A DNA stretch of 64,000 nucleotides from Alphaproteobacteria bacterium (GTDB taxonomy: Bacteria; Pseudomonadota; Alphaproteobacteria; Rhodobacterales; Rhodobacteraceae): NCBI GenBank assembly GCA_030425925.1, contig JAUHZO010000002.1:1-64000 (forward strand). The letters run 5' to 3'. The position numbers and the translations under genes were made by a program. Shown here piece after piece: positions 35,428 to 44,746 of the stretch; position 1 is the stretch's first letter; the number at the start of each line of letters is the position of its first letter. The notes beneath the pieces were generated by a model that saw only the letters and a list, made by a program, of their open reading frames with translations, searched no databases and had not been told where the DNA came from.

Positions 35428-36246
35428 ATGTCCTTGGAGACGATGTTTGGTGTCGCGGGGAAATCCGTGATCGTCACCGGCGGTGCGTCCGGGATCGGGC
35501 GTGCCTATGCCGAGATCATGGTCGAGATGGGGGCCGCGGTCTGTATCTTCGACATGGATGCTGCGGGGCTGGAGACAACCGTTTCGGAGATTGCCGCACA
35601 GGGCTGGCCGGGACAGGTGTCGGGCCACCAGCTTGACGTCAGTGACCGCGCGGCGCTTGCGGCGGCCTTCGATACGGTGGCGGCCGAGCAGGGCCGCATC
35701 GACGTGGTCTTTGCCAATGCCGGGGTCGATGCCGGGCCGGGCTTCCTGTCGCCCGAGGGCGCGCGTGTTCCCGAAGCGCAGATCGACACAATGCCAGAGG
35801 CCCAGTGGGACCGCGTCATCGAGGTGAACCTGACCGCCGTCTTCATGACCATCCGCAACGCGGCCCGGCACATGAAACAGACCGGCGGCGGGCGGATCAT
35901 CGTCACATCCTCGGTGGCGGCGCGGGTGAACGAGACGATCGTGGGCACCGCCTACATGCCGGCCAAGGCCGGGGTCGACCACCTGGTGCGCAACGCCGCG
36001 ATGGAACTGGCGGCGCACAGGATCAACGTCAACTGCATCTCGCCCGGGCCGTTCATCACCAACATCGCCGGCGGCCGGCTGAAGAACAAGGCCGACCGCG
36101 AGGCGTTCGAGGCGCAGTCCCTCATGGGGCGCATCGCCTTTCCCGACGAGATCAAGGGGCTGGCGCTCTATCTTGCCGCGCCTGCGTCCAGCTACGTGAC
36201 AGGCGCACAGATGACCATCGACGGCGGCTCGTCGCTGCGCGGGTAG
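35428..36246 (+). CDS. Short-chain dehydrogenase/reductase (SDR)
   Basis: The 272-residue protein has the Rossmann motif TGGASGIG (residues 18-25), the NAGV motif, a catalytic Ser in VTSSVAA and YMPAK with the Tyr-x3-Lys pair, plus ISPGPF. The ATG at 35428 has AAAGGAGA upstream; an earlier in-frame ATG would start before that ribosome site. It follows the cupin by 35 bp. It probably oxidises an alcohol or diol side chain to the ketone handled by the cupin, an inference from context. The Asp after beta-strand 2 (FDMD) suggests NAD rather than NADP. Confidence 0.9.
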   Translation: MSLETMFGVAGKSVIVTGGASGIGRAYAEIMVEMGAAVCIFDMDAAGLETTVSEIAAQGWPGQVSGHQLDVSDRAALAAAFDTVAAEQGRIDVVFANAGVDAGPGFLSPEGARVPEAQIDTMPEAQWDRVIEVNLTAVFMTIRNAARHMKQTGGGRIIVTSSVAARVNETIVGTAYMPAKAGVDHLVRNAAMELAAHRINVNCISPGPFITNIAGGRLKNKADREAFEAQSLMGRIAFPDEIKGLALYLAAPASSYVTGAQMTIDGGSSLRG

Positions 36247-36324
36247 CGCAGGGTACCGCTGGCGGGTGGCGCTGCCGGGCCCGCGAGACAACTCCGGCAG
36301 GAAATCAATGGGAGGAGACAAGAC

Positions 36325-37620
36325 ATGACGAAGCAGAAGATGAACTGGACCCCGTCACGGCGGCGCGTCCTGCAAGGCATGGGCGCGTCCGCGGCGGCCC
36401 TGTCCGCCCCGACCGTCCTGCGCGCGCAAAGCGCCGGCACGATCAAGGTCGGCTTTCTGACACCCACCACCGGCCCGCTGGCGCTGTTCGGCGAGACCGA
36501 CGGGTTCACCGTCGACAAGATCCGCGAGGCGCTTGGCGGCAGGATCACGGGCGCGGACGGCCAGACCTACGATCTCGAGATCCTGATGCGGGACAGCCAG
36601 TCCGATCCGAACCGGTCGGCCGAGGTGGCTGCGGAACTGATCCTGAACGAGGAGGTGCACATGCTGCTGCCTGCCTCGACCACCGACACCATCAACCCGG
36701 CCGCCGACCAGGCCGAGCTGTTCGAATGCCCCTGCCTGTCGACCGCGGCCCCCTGGCAGGCGATCGTCTTCCCGCGCGGTGGTGCAGAGAACCCGTTCAA
36801 CTGGACCTACCACTTCTTCTGGGGTCTCGACGAGGCGTTGAACACCTTCGTGGGTCTGTGGAACAGCCTCGATACCAACCGCAAGGTGGGCATGCTGTTC
36901 CCGCAAAACGCCGATGGCGAGACCTGGGGCAACATGGATTACGGCCTGCCGTCGCCGACACAGGCCGCGGGCTTCGAGATCGACATGCCCGGCTTCTTCC
37001 AGCCGCGGACCAACGATTTCTCGTCGCTGATCTCGTCCTTCAAGAATTTCGATGCCGATATCGTCGGCGGCATCACCTATGTGGACGACCTGACCAACTT
37101 CGTGAACCAGTGCGCGCAACAGGGGTTCCGGCCCAAGGCGGTCACCGTGGCGGCCGCGCTGCTGTTCCCGTCGGGGATCGAGGCGCTGGGCGATCTGGGC
37201 GACGGCATGTCGTCGGAGGTGTGGTGGACCCCGGCCTTCCCGTTCCAGTCCTCCCTGACCGGCCAGGTCAGCCGCGACGTGGCCGATGCCTGGGAGGCCG
37301 AGACAGGCCGCCAGTGGACGCAGCCGCTGGGCTACAGCCATGCGATCTGGGAAATCGCCGTCGACACGCTGCGCCGATCGGCCAACCCGCTGGACCGCAC
37401 CGCCAACCGCGACGCGCTGAAGGCCACGAACCTGCAGACGCTGATCGGGCCGGTCGATTTCTCGTCGGGGCCGCACCCGAACGTGTCGACCACCGCGATT
37501 TTCGGTGGCCAGTGGGTGAAGGGCGAGCAATGGCCCTACGAGCTGAAGATCGTCGACAACACCGTCAACCCGCTGTTCGAACCCGAGCAGGCGATGAAGC
37601 CTCTGCCCTGGTCGATGTAA
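36325..37620 (+). CDS. ABC transporter substrate-binding protein, branched-chain amino acid (LivJ/HAAT) type
   Basis: The 431-residue product has a Tat signal (PSRRRVLQGMGASAAALSAP) and a type I periplasmic binding fold beginning TIKVGFLTPTTGPLALFGET. Members of this class bind amino acids, amides or aromatic acids. Together with the four following genes it forms a complete importer. Neighbouring aromatic catabolic genes suggest an aromatic or aryl-alkyl acid as solute. A Tat leader implies folding, perhaps with a cofactor, before export, though several paralogs have one without. Confidence 0.9.
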   Translation: MTKQKMNWTPSRRRVLQGMGASAAALSAPTVLRAQSAGTIKVGFLTPTTGPLALFGETDGFTVDKIREALGGRITGADGQTYDLEILMRDSQSDPNRSAEVAAELILNEEVHMLLPASTTDTINPAADQAELFECPCLSTAAPWQAIVFPRGGAENPFNWTYHFFWGLDEALNTFVGLWNSLDTNRKVGMLFPQNADGETWGNMDYGLPSPTQAAGFEIDMPGFFQPRTNDFSSLISSFKNFDADIVGGITYVDDLTNFVNQCAQQGFRPKAVTVAAALLFPSGIEALGDLGDGMSSEVWWTPAFPFQSSLTGQVSRDVADAWEAETGRQWTQPLGYSHAIWEIAVDTLRRSANPLDRTANRDALKATNLQTLIGPVDFSSGPHPNVSTTAIFGGQWVKGEQWPYELKIVDNTVNPLFEPEQAMKPLPWSM

Positions 37621-37630
37621 GGCGAGTGGC

Positions 37631-38368
37631 ATGACGGGAAACGGAGACACCTCCGTGCTGCTCGAGGCACGCGGGCTGGGCAAGTCCTTCGGGGCGGTCC
37701 GCGTGTTGTCGGACCTCGATTTCGAGGTCCGGCAGGGCGAGGTGCTGGGCATCCTCGGCCCCAACGGGGCGGGCAAGACGACCCTGTTCAACCTGATCAG
37801 CGGCGACATCCGCGACTACGAGGGCGACATCCGTTTCCAGGGCCGGCCCCTGACCGGCCCGCCGTTCCGGCGGTGCCATCAGGGGATCGGCCGGACCTAC
37901 CAGATCCCGCAACCCTATGCCGGGATGAACACCTTCGAAAACCTGCTGGTCGCCGCCACCTTTGGCGGCGGCATGGCCGAGGCCGACAGCTACGACCATT
38001 GCGTGCAGATCCTCGAGGATTGCGAACTGACCAAGCGCGCGAACACCAATGCCGGGTCGCTCACCCTGTTGGACCGCAAGCGGCTGGAACTGGCGCGGGC
38101 CCTGGCGTCCCGGCCCCGGCTCTTGCTTCTGGACGAGATCGCCGGGGGGCTGACCGACGACGAAGGCAAGGATCTTGTGGCGCTGATCCGGCGCATCCGC
38201 GACGGCGGCACGACCATCGTCTGGATCGAACATGTCCTGCACGCGCTGTTCGCCGTGGCCGACCGCCTGATGGTGCTGAACTTCGGCGAGAAGATCGCCG
38301 AAGGCGCGCCCGCCACGGTCATCGAGGACCCCGAAGTGAAACGTGTCTACATGGGGGTGGAGGCATGA
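37631..38368 (+). CDS. ABC transporter ATP-binding protein (LivG type)
   Basis: The 245-residue ATPase carries Walker A GPNGAGKTT, and Walker B LLLLDEIAGGL. The signature is unusual: where LSGGQ/LSYGQ is expected the sequence reads LTLLDRKRLELARALA, a form known among LivG-type subunits. The switch His is in WIEHVLHAL. It is followed by the LivF type ATPase with a 4-bp overlap; the two make a heterodimer. Confidence 0.9.
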   Translation: MTGNGDTSVLLEARGLGKSFGAVRVLSDLDFEVRQGEVLGILGPNGAGKTTLFNLISGDIRDYEGDIRFQGRPLTGPPFRRCHQGIGRTYQIPQPYAGMNTFENLLVAATFGGGMAEADSYDHCVQILEDCELTKRANTNAGSLTLLDRKRLELARALASRPRLLLLDEIAGGLTDDEGKDLVALIRRIRDGGTTIVWIEHVLHALFAVADRLMVLNFGEKIAEGAPATVIEDPEVKRVYMGVEA

Positions 38369-39090
38369 CGACTCTGCTGTCCACCCACGGTCTTGTCGCG
38401 GGATACGGCGACATGCGCGCGCTGCACGGCATCGACTTTGCCATCGGGCCGGGCGAGACGGTCGCCCTGATCGGGGCCAACGGCGCGGGGAAATCCACGC
38501 TGCTGCGGGCGATCATGGGATTGCTGCCGGTGGCCGCGGACATGGTGACACTTGACGGTGCGCCCGTGGGCGGTGCCGCGCCGCACCGCATGGTACAAAG
38601 CGGAGTCGCCATCGTGCCGGAAGGCCGGAGACTGTTTGCGGGCATGACGGTCGATGAAAACCTGCGTGTCGCCAGCGAACACGCCGCCACGCCGCAGGGC
38701 ACGCCCTGGACGCAGGAGCGGGTCTACAACCTGTTCCCCATCCTGCGTGAAAAGGCGCGCACCCCGGTCGAGAACCTGTCGGGCGGGCAACAGCAGATGG
38801 TCTCCATAGGGCGCGGGCTGCTGGCGCAACCGCGCGTTCTGCTGTGCGACGAGATCAGCCTTGGCCTTGCCCCGCGCGTCGTGCGCGAGATCTACGAGGT
38901 GCTGCCGCAGGTGACCGGGCAGGGCACCGCGCTGGTGCTGGTCGAACAGGATGTCAGCCTCGCACAGCGCGCCTCGCAGCGGCTGTATTGCCTGCTGGAA
39001 GGGCGCATCACCCTCGAAGGGCGGTCGGGCGACATAAGCCGCGAAGACATCAGCGCGGCCTATTTCGGAGCAAGCCATGCACTGGATTGA
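38365..39090 (+). CDS. ABC transporter ATP-binding protein (LivF type)
   Basis: The 241-residue ATPase has Walker A GANGAGKST, the LivF-typical IVPEGRRLFAGMTV, signature LSGGQQQMVSIGRGL and Walker B VLLCDEISLGLAP. In the LivF consensus the glutamate is followed by P-S; here it is I-S, as in its LivG partner (DEIAGG). The gene overlaps the permease downstream by 14 bp. Confidence 0.92.
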   Translation: MTTLLSTHGLVAGYGDMRALHGIDFAIGPGETVALIGANGAGKSTLLRAIMGLLPVAADMVTLDGAPVGGAAPHRMVQSGVAIVPEGRRLFAGMTVDENLRVASEHAATPQGTPWTQERVYNLFPILREKARTPVENLSGGQQQMVSIGRGLLAQPRVLLCDEISLGLAPRVVREIYEVLPQVTGQGTALVLVEQDVSLAQRASQRLYCLLEGRITLEGRSGDISREDISAAYFGASHALD

Positions 39091-39937
39091 AGGCATCGTG
39101 CAGGGCATCCTGCTGGGCGGTCTCTATGCGCAGTACGCGCTGGGGATGGCGCTGATGTTCGGCGTGATGAAGATCGTCAACGTCACCCATGGCGACCTTG
39201 TGATCCTGCTTGCGCTCATCGGCATCTCCCTGGCGGACCTTGCCGGGATCGGACCGTGGAGCGTGCTGGCCACGCTTGTGCCCATCGGCGCGGCAATCGG
39301 CTGGCTCTTGCAGCGGGCGATGCTGAACCGGGTGGTCGGAAACGACCCGCTGCCCTCGCTCATCGCCACGTTCGGGCTGTCGATCGCGCTGCAGAACGCG
39401 ATGCTGGTGGTCTGGTCCGCCAATACAAGGTCGTTGCCGGGCGGCGGGATCCAGCAGGCGTCTGTCGAGATCGGGCCGCTGTTCGTCGGCGTGCTGCCAT
39501 TGATCGTCCTGATCTGCGCCACGCTGCTGACCGGCGGGCTGGACGCGGTGCTGCGCTTTACCCGCTATGGCAGATCGCTGCGCGCGGCCTCGGCGGATGT
39601 GGAGGCCGCGGCCATGGTCGGTGTAAACCCCAAGGCGGTCTATGCCACGGCCACGGCGATCGCGGTGGGGATCCTCGGCTTTGCCGCGACGTTCCAGGCG
39701 ATGCGCTCGACCGTGGCCCCGGCGGACGGACCGTTCCAGCTGATCTACGCCTTCGAGGCGGTCATCATCGGCGGGCTCGGGTCCGTCTGGGGCGCCTTTA
39801 CCGGCGCGATGATCCTTGGCGTCAGCCAGGCCATCGGGTTCCGGATCAATCCCGGCTTCGGCATTCTGGCCGGCCATGTCGTCTTTCTCGCGGTCCTTGC
39901 CATCCGGCCGCAAGGCATCTTTCAACGGAAATCCTGA
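39077..39937 (+). CDS. ABC transporter permease (LivH type)
   Basis: The 286-residue membrane protein begins like LivH (IEGIVQGILLGGLYAQYALG) with VNVTHGDLVIL in the first third and about eight helices. The loop SLRAASADVEAAAMVGVNPK near residue 168 contacts the ATPases. It forms the channel with the LivM-type protein 12 bp downstream. Confidence 0.92.
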   Translation: MHWIEGIVQGILLGGLYAQYALGMALMFGVMKIVNVTHGDLVILLALIGISLADLAGIGPWSVLATLVPIGAAIGWLLQRAMLNRVVGNDPLPSLIATFGLSIALQNAMLVVWSANTRSLPGGGIQQASVEIGPLFVGVLPLIVLICATLLTGGLDAVLRFTRYGRSLRAASADVEAAAMVGVNPKAVYATATAIAVGILGFAATFQAMRSTVAPADGPFQLIYAFEAVIIGGLGSVWGAFTGAMILGVSQAIGFRINPGFGILAGHVVFLAVLAIRPQGIFQRKS

Positions 39938-39949
39938 GGAGCGCGTGCC

Positions 39950-40951
39950 ATGAGTTATCGTGTAGAGCGCATGACCCTGTCGGGCCGCATCGCTCTGGTG
40001 GTCGGGGCGCTGGCGCTGTGTACCATCGTGTCCATGCCGTGGTGGGCCTCGCAAGGGCTGATCCGGGACGTGATCACGCTGGCCTGCTTCATCGCCGTGG
40101 CGCAGATGTGGAACATGCTGGCGGGCTATGGCGGGTTGGTGTCTGTCGGCCAGCAGGCCTTTGTCGGGGTCGCGGCCTATGCCATGTTCGTCATGGCCCA
40201 GACCTGGGGGATCAATCCCTTCGTCGCCGTGGGGCTCAGCCTGATCGCGCCGGGGCTGCTGGCCGTGCCGATCTACCTGCTGCTGCACCGGCTCGAAGGG
40301 CCCTATTTCGCCATCGGCACCTGGGTCGTGGCCGAGGCGCTGCGGCTGGTTGCCACCAACATGCCCCTCGTCAATGGCGGCGCCGGCATGAGCCTTCGGG
40401 TCATGACCCAGTTTTCCGCGCACGAGCGGGCCATCGCGGGGTCGTTTCTTGCCGCGCTGCTGCTGCTTGTCACCGTGGGCGGCAGCTACCTGCTGCTCCG
40501 AAGCCGGTATGGCATCGCGCTGACGGCGATGCGCGACAACCCCGTGGCCGCGCGCAGCCAGGGCGTCGACGTGCAGCGCTTGCGGTTCCTGATCTTCGTC
40601 GCCGCGGCGATCGGGACTGGCTTTGCCGGGGCGGTCTATTTCATGGTGCAGTTGCGCATCACGCCGCCCTCGGCCTTTTCGATGGAATGGGCAAATCTCG
40701 CCATCTTCATCGTCATGGTCGGTGGCATCGGCAGCATCGAAGGCGTGCTGATCGGGGCGGTCATCTATTTCTTTGCCGACCGCTGGTTCGGGGAATACGG
40801 CGCGAGTTACCTGATCGTCCTGGGCCTTCTGACGCTGACCACCGCGCTGTTTTTCCGGGAAGGGCTTTGGGGGCTATGGCGGCGCACCATCGATGCGCCA
40901 TGGTTCCCGACCCGCCGCACCTTGATCCGCGTTGAAGGGGACGCCTCATGA
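39950..40951 (+). CDS. ABC transporter permease (LivM type)
   Basis: The 333-residue membrane protein has LivM features: NMLAGYGGLVSVGQQAFVGV near residue 57 and the cytoplasmic loop ALTAMRDNPVAARSQGVDVQ near 190. A short hydrophilic leader precedes the first helix. It overlaps the alcohol dehydrogenase by 4 bp, tying transport to metabolism. Confidence 0.92.
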   Translation: MSYRVERMTLSGRIALVVGALALCTIVSMPWWASQGLIRDVITLACFIAVAQMWNMLAGYGGLVSVGQQAFVGVAAYAMFVMAQTWGINPFVAVGLSLIAPGLLAVPIYLLLHRLEGPYFAIGTWVVAEALRLVATNMPLVNGGAGMSLRVMTQFSAHERAIAGSFLAALLLLVTVGGSYLLLRSRYGIALTAMRDNPVAARSQGVDVQRLRFLIFVAAAIGTGFAGAVYFMVQLRITPPSAFSMEWANLAIFIVMVGGIGSIEGVLIGAVIYFFADRWFGEYGASYLIVLGLLTLTTALFFREGLWGLWRRTIDAPWFPTRRTLIRVEGDAS

Positions 40952-41955
40952 AAGCTCTTGTGTTCGATGCCACAGGCCACCCTCTTCGCGAGGCAGAGGT
41001 GCCCGATCCCGCGCCCGAAAGCGACGAGGTCGTCATCCGCGTCTGCCGTTGCGGGATCTGCGGCAGCGACCTGCACATGACCGAGGAACCCGGAACCTTC
41101 GGCCTTGGGCAGGGCGACGTGATCGGGCACGAGTTCGCGGGCGAAGTGATCGAGGTCGGGCGGGCAGTCACCGACCTCAAGCCCGGCGATCTGGTCGCCG
41201 CCGCGCCGATCCGCGGCTGCGGGCGATGCGCGCCCTGCCGGAACGGCCAGCCGGCCTGGTGCGAAAACGGGATGACCCTGATCGGTGGCGGCTATGCCGA
41301 ATATGCCGCCCTCGCCGGGCGACAGTTGCGCAAGCTGCCGGTGGACATCTCGCTGGCCGATGGCGCGCTGGCCGAACCGCTGGCGGTTGCGCTGCACGGC
41401 ATCATCCGCTCCGGGATGAAACCCGGGGCGAGGGTGCTGGTCGTCGGCGCCGGGGCCATCGGGCTTGCGGTGGTCTACTGGGCGCGTCGCATGGGGGCGG
41501 GGTGTGTCGTGGCCGCGGATCTGCACGACCACCAGCAGGGCCGGGCCACGGATCTTGGCGCGACCGGCTTTGTCGTTTCGGGGCCGGACATGGCTGAACG
41601 TGTCGCCGGTGCCTGTGGCGGTGCGCCCGACATCGTCTTTGAATGCGTCGGCAAGGTCGGACTGATCGACCATTGCATCGACCTTGTTCGCCCGCGCGGC
41701 ACGGTCTGTGTGCTGGGCCTGTGCACCGGGACGGACCGGCTCGACAGTTTTCGCGCGATCTCGAAGGAGGTGAATGTCATCATGTCGGTATTCTTCGACA
41801 TGCACGAGTTCGCCACTGCCATCGATGCGCTGGACACCGGCCGCTATGCGCCGCAGAACCTGGTGTCCGACACCGTATCGCTGCGACAGGCACCAACCGC
41901 GTTCGAAGCCCTGAAGACCCGCACCACCGAATGCAAGGTTCTGATCGCCCCGTAA
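40948..41955 (+). CDS. Zinc-dependent alcohol dehydrogenase, medium-chain (MDR) family
   Basis: The 335-residue enzyme has the catalytic zinc region CGICGSDLHM (Cys near 36), GHEFAGEV with its His-Glu, and the structural zinc motif CGRCAPCRNGQPAWC (four Cys, C-x2-C-x2-C-x7-C). The nucleotide motif is VVGAGAIGL. It belongs to the polyol/threonine dehydrogenase-like branch by eye. It closes the operon that starts with the cupin. Likely role: oxidation of a secondary alcohol on the pathway; substrate unknown. Confidence 0.9.
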   Translation: MKALVFDATGHPLREAEVPDPAPESDEVVIRVCRCGICGSDLHMTEEPGTFGLGQGDVIGHEFAGEVIEVGRAVTDLKPGDLVAAAPIRGCGRCAPCRNGQPAWCENGMTLIGGGYAEYAALAGRQLRKLPVDISLADGALAEPLAVALHGIIRSGMKPGARVLVVGAGAIGLAVVYWARRMGAGCVVAADLHDHQQGRATDLGATGFVVSGPDMAERVAGACGGAPDIVFECVGKVGLIDHCIDLVRPRGTVCVLGLCTGTDRLDSFRAISKEVNVIMSVFFDMHEFATAIDALDTGRYAPQNLVSDTVSLRQAPTAFEALKTRTTECKVLIAP

Positions 41956-42470
41956 GAGGTCGCGCGGCGCGGCACCGATGCGCGACTTCAGGTCGAGCGG
42001 CGTTTCAGGCGCATGAGACGCGGCCGTGTCGGCACGCAATCTTTTTTCGGTGCGACGAAGTCAGGTTCAAGACTCTGGCCCACGCAGGTGACAGGATTTC
42101 GCTTGTTCCTGATTTCGAGAACAAGCGTCCGTCCTCGTCAAAGCGTGGCAGGGGAATGGCCACGCTACGTCAGACCTTGTTCAATCAAGACGATCGGGAA
42201 ATTCTGACCGTGCTGGACAACGTACTGGTTCGAAAACGGGAAGGCTGATCGCCGTGTCGGCGTCGATACGGAGATCGTCGCGCCCGTTTCTTGCACCCCG
42301 CATCTGCGTCCGCGCCCGGCCTCAGGCTCAACGCTTTCGGCGCATGTGTCGCAGGCGATCCGTTGCCCCGGGGCATGACGCCTCAAGCCCTACGTGCGAC
42401 CCTCGCAGGCATGCCGTGATGCCCTGGGGGGCCGTGGCCCAGGCAGCCGCCCAACGAGGGATTTCCGCCC
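41956..42470. other. 515-bp spacer with no convincing gene
   Basis: The stretch between the dehydrogenase and the molybdenum enzyme shows AT-richer patches and short broken frames. One 30-codon frame (42156-42248; MATLRQTLFNQDDREILTVL at its start) has gene-like composition but no spaced ribosome site; it may be the tail of a lost gene. An inverted repeat GCTTGTTC/GAACAAGC at 42101-42126 with a 10-bp loop could be an operator or weak terminator. GAGGG at 42455-42459 precedes the next gene. Confidence 0.4.
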
Positions 42471-44504
42471 GTGCAGACCTTCAAGACCATGTGCCCGATG
42501 AACTGCCACCCGACGCTCTGCGGGATGACCGTCACCGTCGACGACCGCCGGACGGTGGCGATCACCGGCGACGACACCAATCCCGACAGCCAGGGGTTTC
42601 TGTGCATGCGCGGCAAGGCGGCACATGAGATCCTCGGCAATGACCGCAGGCTGCTGACCCCGCTGACGCGCGAGAGGCGCGGTGTCGACACCTGGTCGGA
42701 GGTGAGCTGGCAGACCGCGCTCGATCGCATCGCGGCGCACATGCAACGGGCCGGACGAGAGCGGGTGGGAATCTGGCAGGGCCACGGGAACATGGTCAAC
42801 GACTACGGTTTCGGGCTGAAACGGGCACAGATGGAACGGTTCGCCAATCTCTACGGCTGCCAGCACTGGAACCCGGCGATGATCTGCTGGGGGCTTGGAG
42901 GCTTTGGCCACGGGCTGACCGGGGCCCTCGAGACATCGACCAAGGAAGACCTCGGACAGCACGCCGAACTCGTGATCCTCTGGGGGGCCAACACCGTCAG
43001 CCAGGCCAACACGCTGCGACATGTCGAGATCGCAAAGCGGCGAGGGGCGCGGATCGTGGTCATCGATGTGCGCCGGACCGAGGCATCGGCGCTCGCCGAC
43101 GAGGTTCTGCTCGTGAAACCCGGCAGCGACGCGGCGCTGGCCCTGGCCCTGATGCATGTGATCATCGCCGAGGGTGCCTGGGACGCGTCCTTTGTCGCGC
43201 ACCACACGATAGGCTTCGAGGCCCTGAAACAGCATCTGGCGCCGATGACGCCGGCCTGGGCCGAAGAGCGGACAGGCGTCCCGGCGGCCCGCATCGTCGC
43301 GCTGGCGCAGAGCTATGCGGCCACGCGCCCGGCCATGATCGTGATCGGCGGTTCTTCGCTGCACAAGGGTGCCAACACCTGGCAGGCGGCTCGGGCGATT
43401 TCCTGTCTGCCCGCGCTGACCGGGAATTTCGGCATTCCGGGCGGCGGGATCGGCCCGCGGCACGGCGGGCGCAGCCACGGTGCCGGGTTTGCCGACCTTT
43501 CGGCCTCTGACCGTCGTCCGCCCGGCACCTATGTCCCCAACCAGATGGAGGAGATCGTCGCGGCGCTGGAGAGCGGTGCGGTGAAGGTCTTCGTCTCGAT
43601 CGGGTCAAACGTCCTGTCGTCCTTTCCGGACACCAACCGGATGCGCGCGGCACTTGGCAGGGCCGATCTCGTCGTGGCCTACGACATCTTCCCCAACCAG
43701 ACGACCCGGGAGGTCGCCGACATCGTGCTGCCCGGCACGATCTGGCTTGAGGAGATCGGCGCGAAATCGACGAACACCCACATCCACCTGTCGGACCGCG
43801 TCCTGTCGCCGGCGGGCGAAGCGCGCCCGGTCTACGAACTCTACAAGGGGCTGGCATCACGCCTTGGTGTCGAGGACGTCTATCCCTGGCCCGATCAGGA
43901 AACGGCGATGAATGCAGCCCTCGATCACCCGGCCACCGGCCACGTCACCGTTGCGGACATGCGCGCGCGCGGCGGACGGGCGGCGCTGAACGTTTCGCAT
44001 GTCGCCCACCCGACGCTGGCGTTCACCACCCCCTCGGGCAAGATCGAGTTCCGGTCCGAGCGGGCGGTGTCGATGGGCCTGCCCGCGTTGCCGCAGGTTC
44101 ACGAGCCCGATCCCGCCGACACGGGCCTGCGCCTCGCGCAGGGGCGCACCTTTGCGCATTTCCATGCCTTCTACGACCATGCCCGTGCCCTGCCGACCCT
44201 GGCGGCGCGCGAACCGGCGCCGGACCTCTGGATCGCCCCCGAGGATGCGGCAGAGCGCGGGATTGCAGATGGCGATGCGATCGACGTGTCGAGCGCGCGG
44301 GGGGCCTTTGCCGCGCGGGCCAAGGTCACACCCCGCATGCCCGCCGGCGCGGTCTGGATCAGGGACGGCTGGCCGGGGTTCAACGCGCTGACGGATGGGG
44401 CCTCCGTCCTGCCCGGGGCCGCCCTGTCGGCCTTTCCGTTCTCGGTTGGACAAAGCGGCTTTGGGGCTTGCGTCGAGGTCCGGTCGGCGTCACCGGCAAA
44501 GTGA
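42471..44504 (+). CDS. Molybdopterin-dependent oxidoreductase (DMSO reductase superfamily), stand-alone
   Basis: The 677-residue protein starts at GTG and lacks a signal peptide, so it is cytoplasmic. An N-terminal [4Fe-4S] site is made by C8, C12, C17 and C45 (CPMNCHPTLC; GFLC). The residue at the molybdenum position is probably C139 in MICWGL, aligned by position with selenocysteine 140 of E. coli FdhF; the His that follows in formate dehydrogenases is Trp here. The molybdopterin-binding parts (GGSSLHKGANTWQAARA, the late WIAPEDAAERGIADGD domain) are present. No electron-transfer subunit is adjacent. The reaction is unknown; hydration, transhydroxylation or oxidation are all possible. Confidence 0.85.
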   Translation: MQTFKTMCPMNCHPTLCGMTVTVDDRRTVAITGDDTNPDSQGFLCMRGKAAHEILGNDRRLLTPLTRERRGVDTWSEVSWQTALDRIAAHMQRAGRERVGIWQGHGNMVNDYGFGLKRAQMERFANLYGCQHWNPAMICWGLGGFGHGLTGALETSTKEDLGQHAELVILWGANTVSQANTLRHVEIAKRRGARIVVIDVRRTEASALADEVLLVKPGSDAALALALMHVIIAEGAWDASFVAHHTIGFEALKQHLAPMTPAWAEERTGVPAARIVALAQSYAATRPAMIVIGGSSLHKGANTWQAARAISCLPALTGNFGIPGGGIGPRHGGRSHGAGFADLSASDRRPPGTYVPNQMEEIVAALESGAVKVFVSIGSNVLSSFPDTNRMRAALGRADLVVAYDIFPNQTTREVADIVLPGTIWLEEIGAKSTNTHIHLSDRVLSPAGEARPVYELYKGLASRLGVEDVYPWPDQETAMNAALDHPATGHVTVADMRARGGRAALNVSHVAHPTLAFTTPSGKIEFRSERAVSMGLPALPQVHEPDPADTGLRLAQGRTFAHFHAFYDHARALPTLAAREPAPDLWIAPEDAAERGIADGDAIDVSSARGAFAARAKVTPRMPAGAVWIRDGWPGFNALTDGASVLPGAALSAFPFSVGQSGFGACVEVRSASPAK

Positions 44505-44746
44505 AGTCGGCCACGTCATGGCGGGCAGGGCGTGCACGTCTGATTGATCGCACCAGGGCTCAAGGCCTGGAGGCGCGTCGCGAGTGGCGACGACCGATGC
44601 CTGACAGTCTTCCCCACAGGTCTTGTCATCTCTTGAACAGGAGCCCTGACCCTTGAAAACCGCGGGCTGACTTCAAAAAACGCCAACGCTTGAACCAATC
44701 CAGAGGCTGGCCTTTCAATGATGGCTTGTCCGTTTCTCCACCAAGT

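Noticed and set aside
42471-44504. Naming the molybdoenzyme a formate dehydrogenase
   Set aside because: The His after the Mo-ligand Cys is Trp and no partner subunit or fdhD-type gene is nearby.
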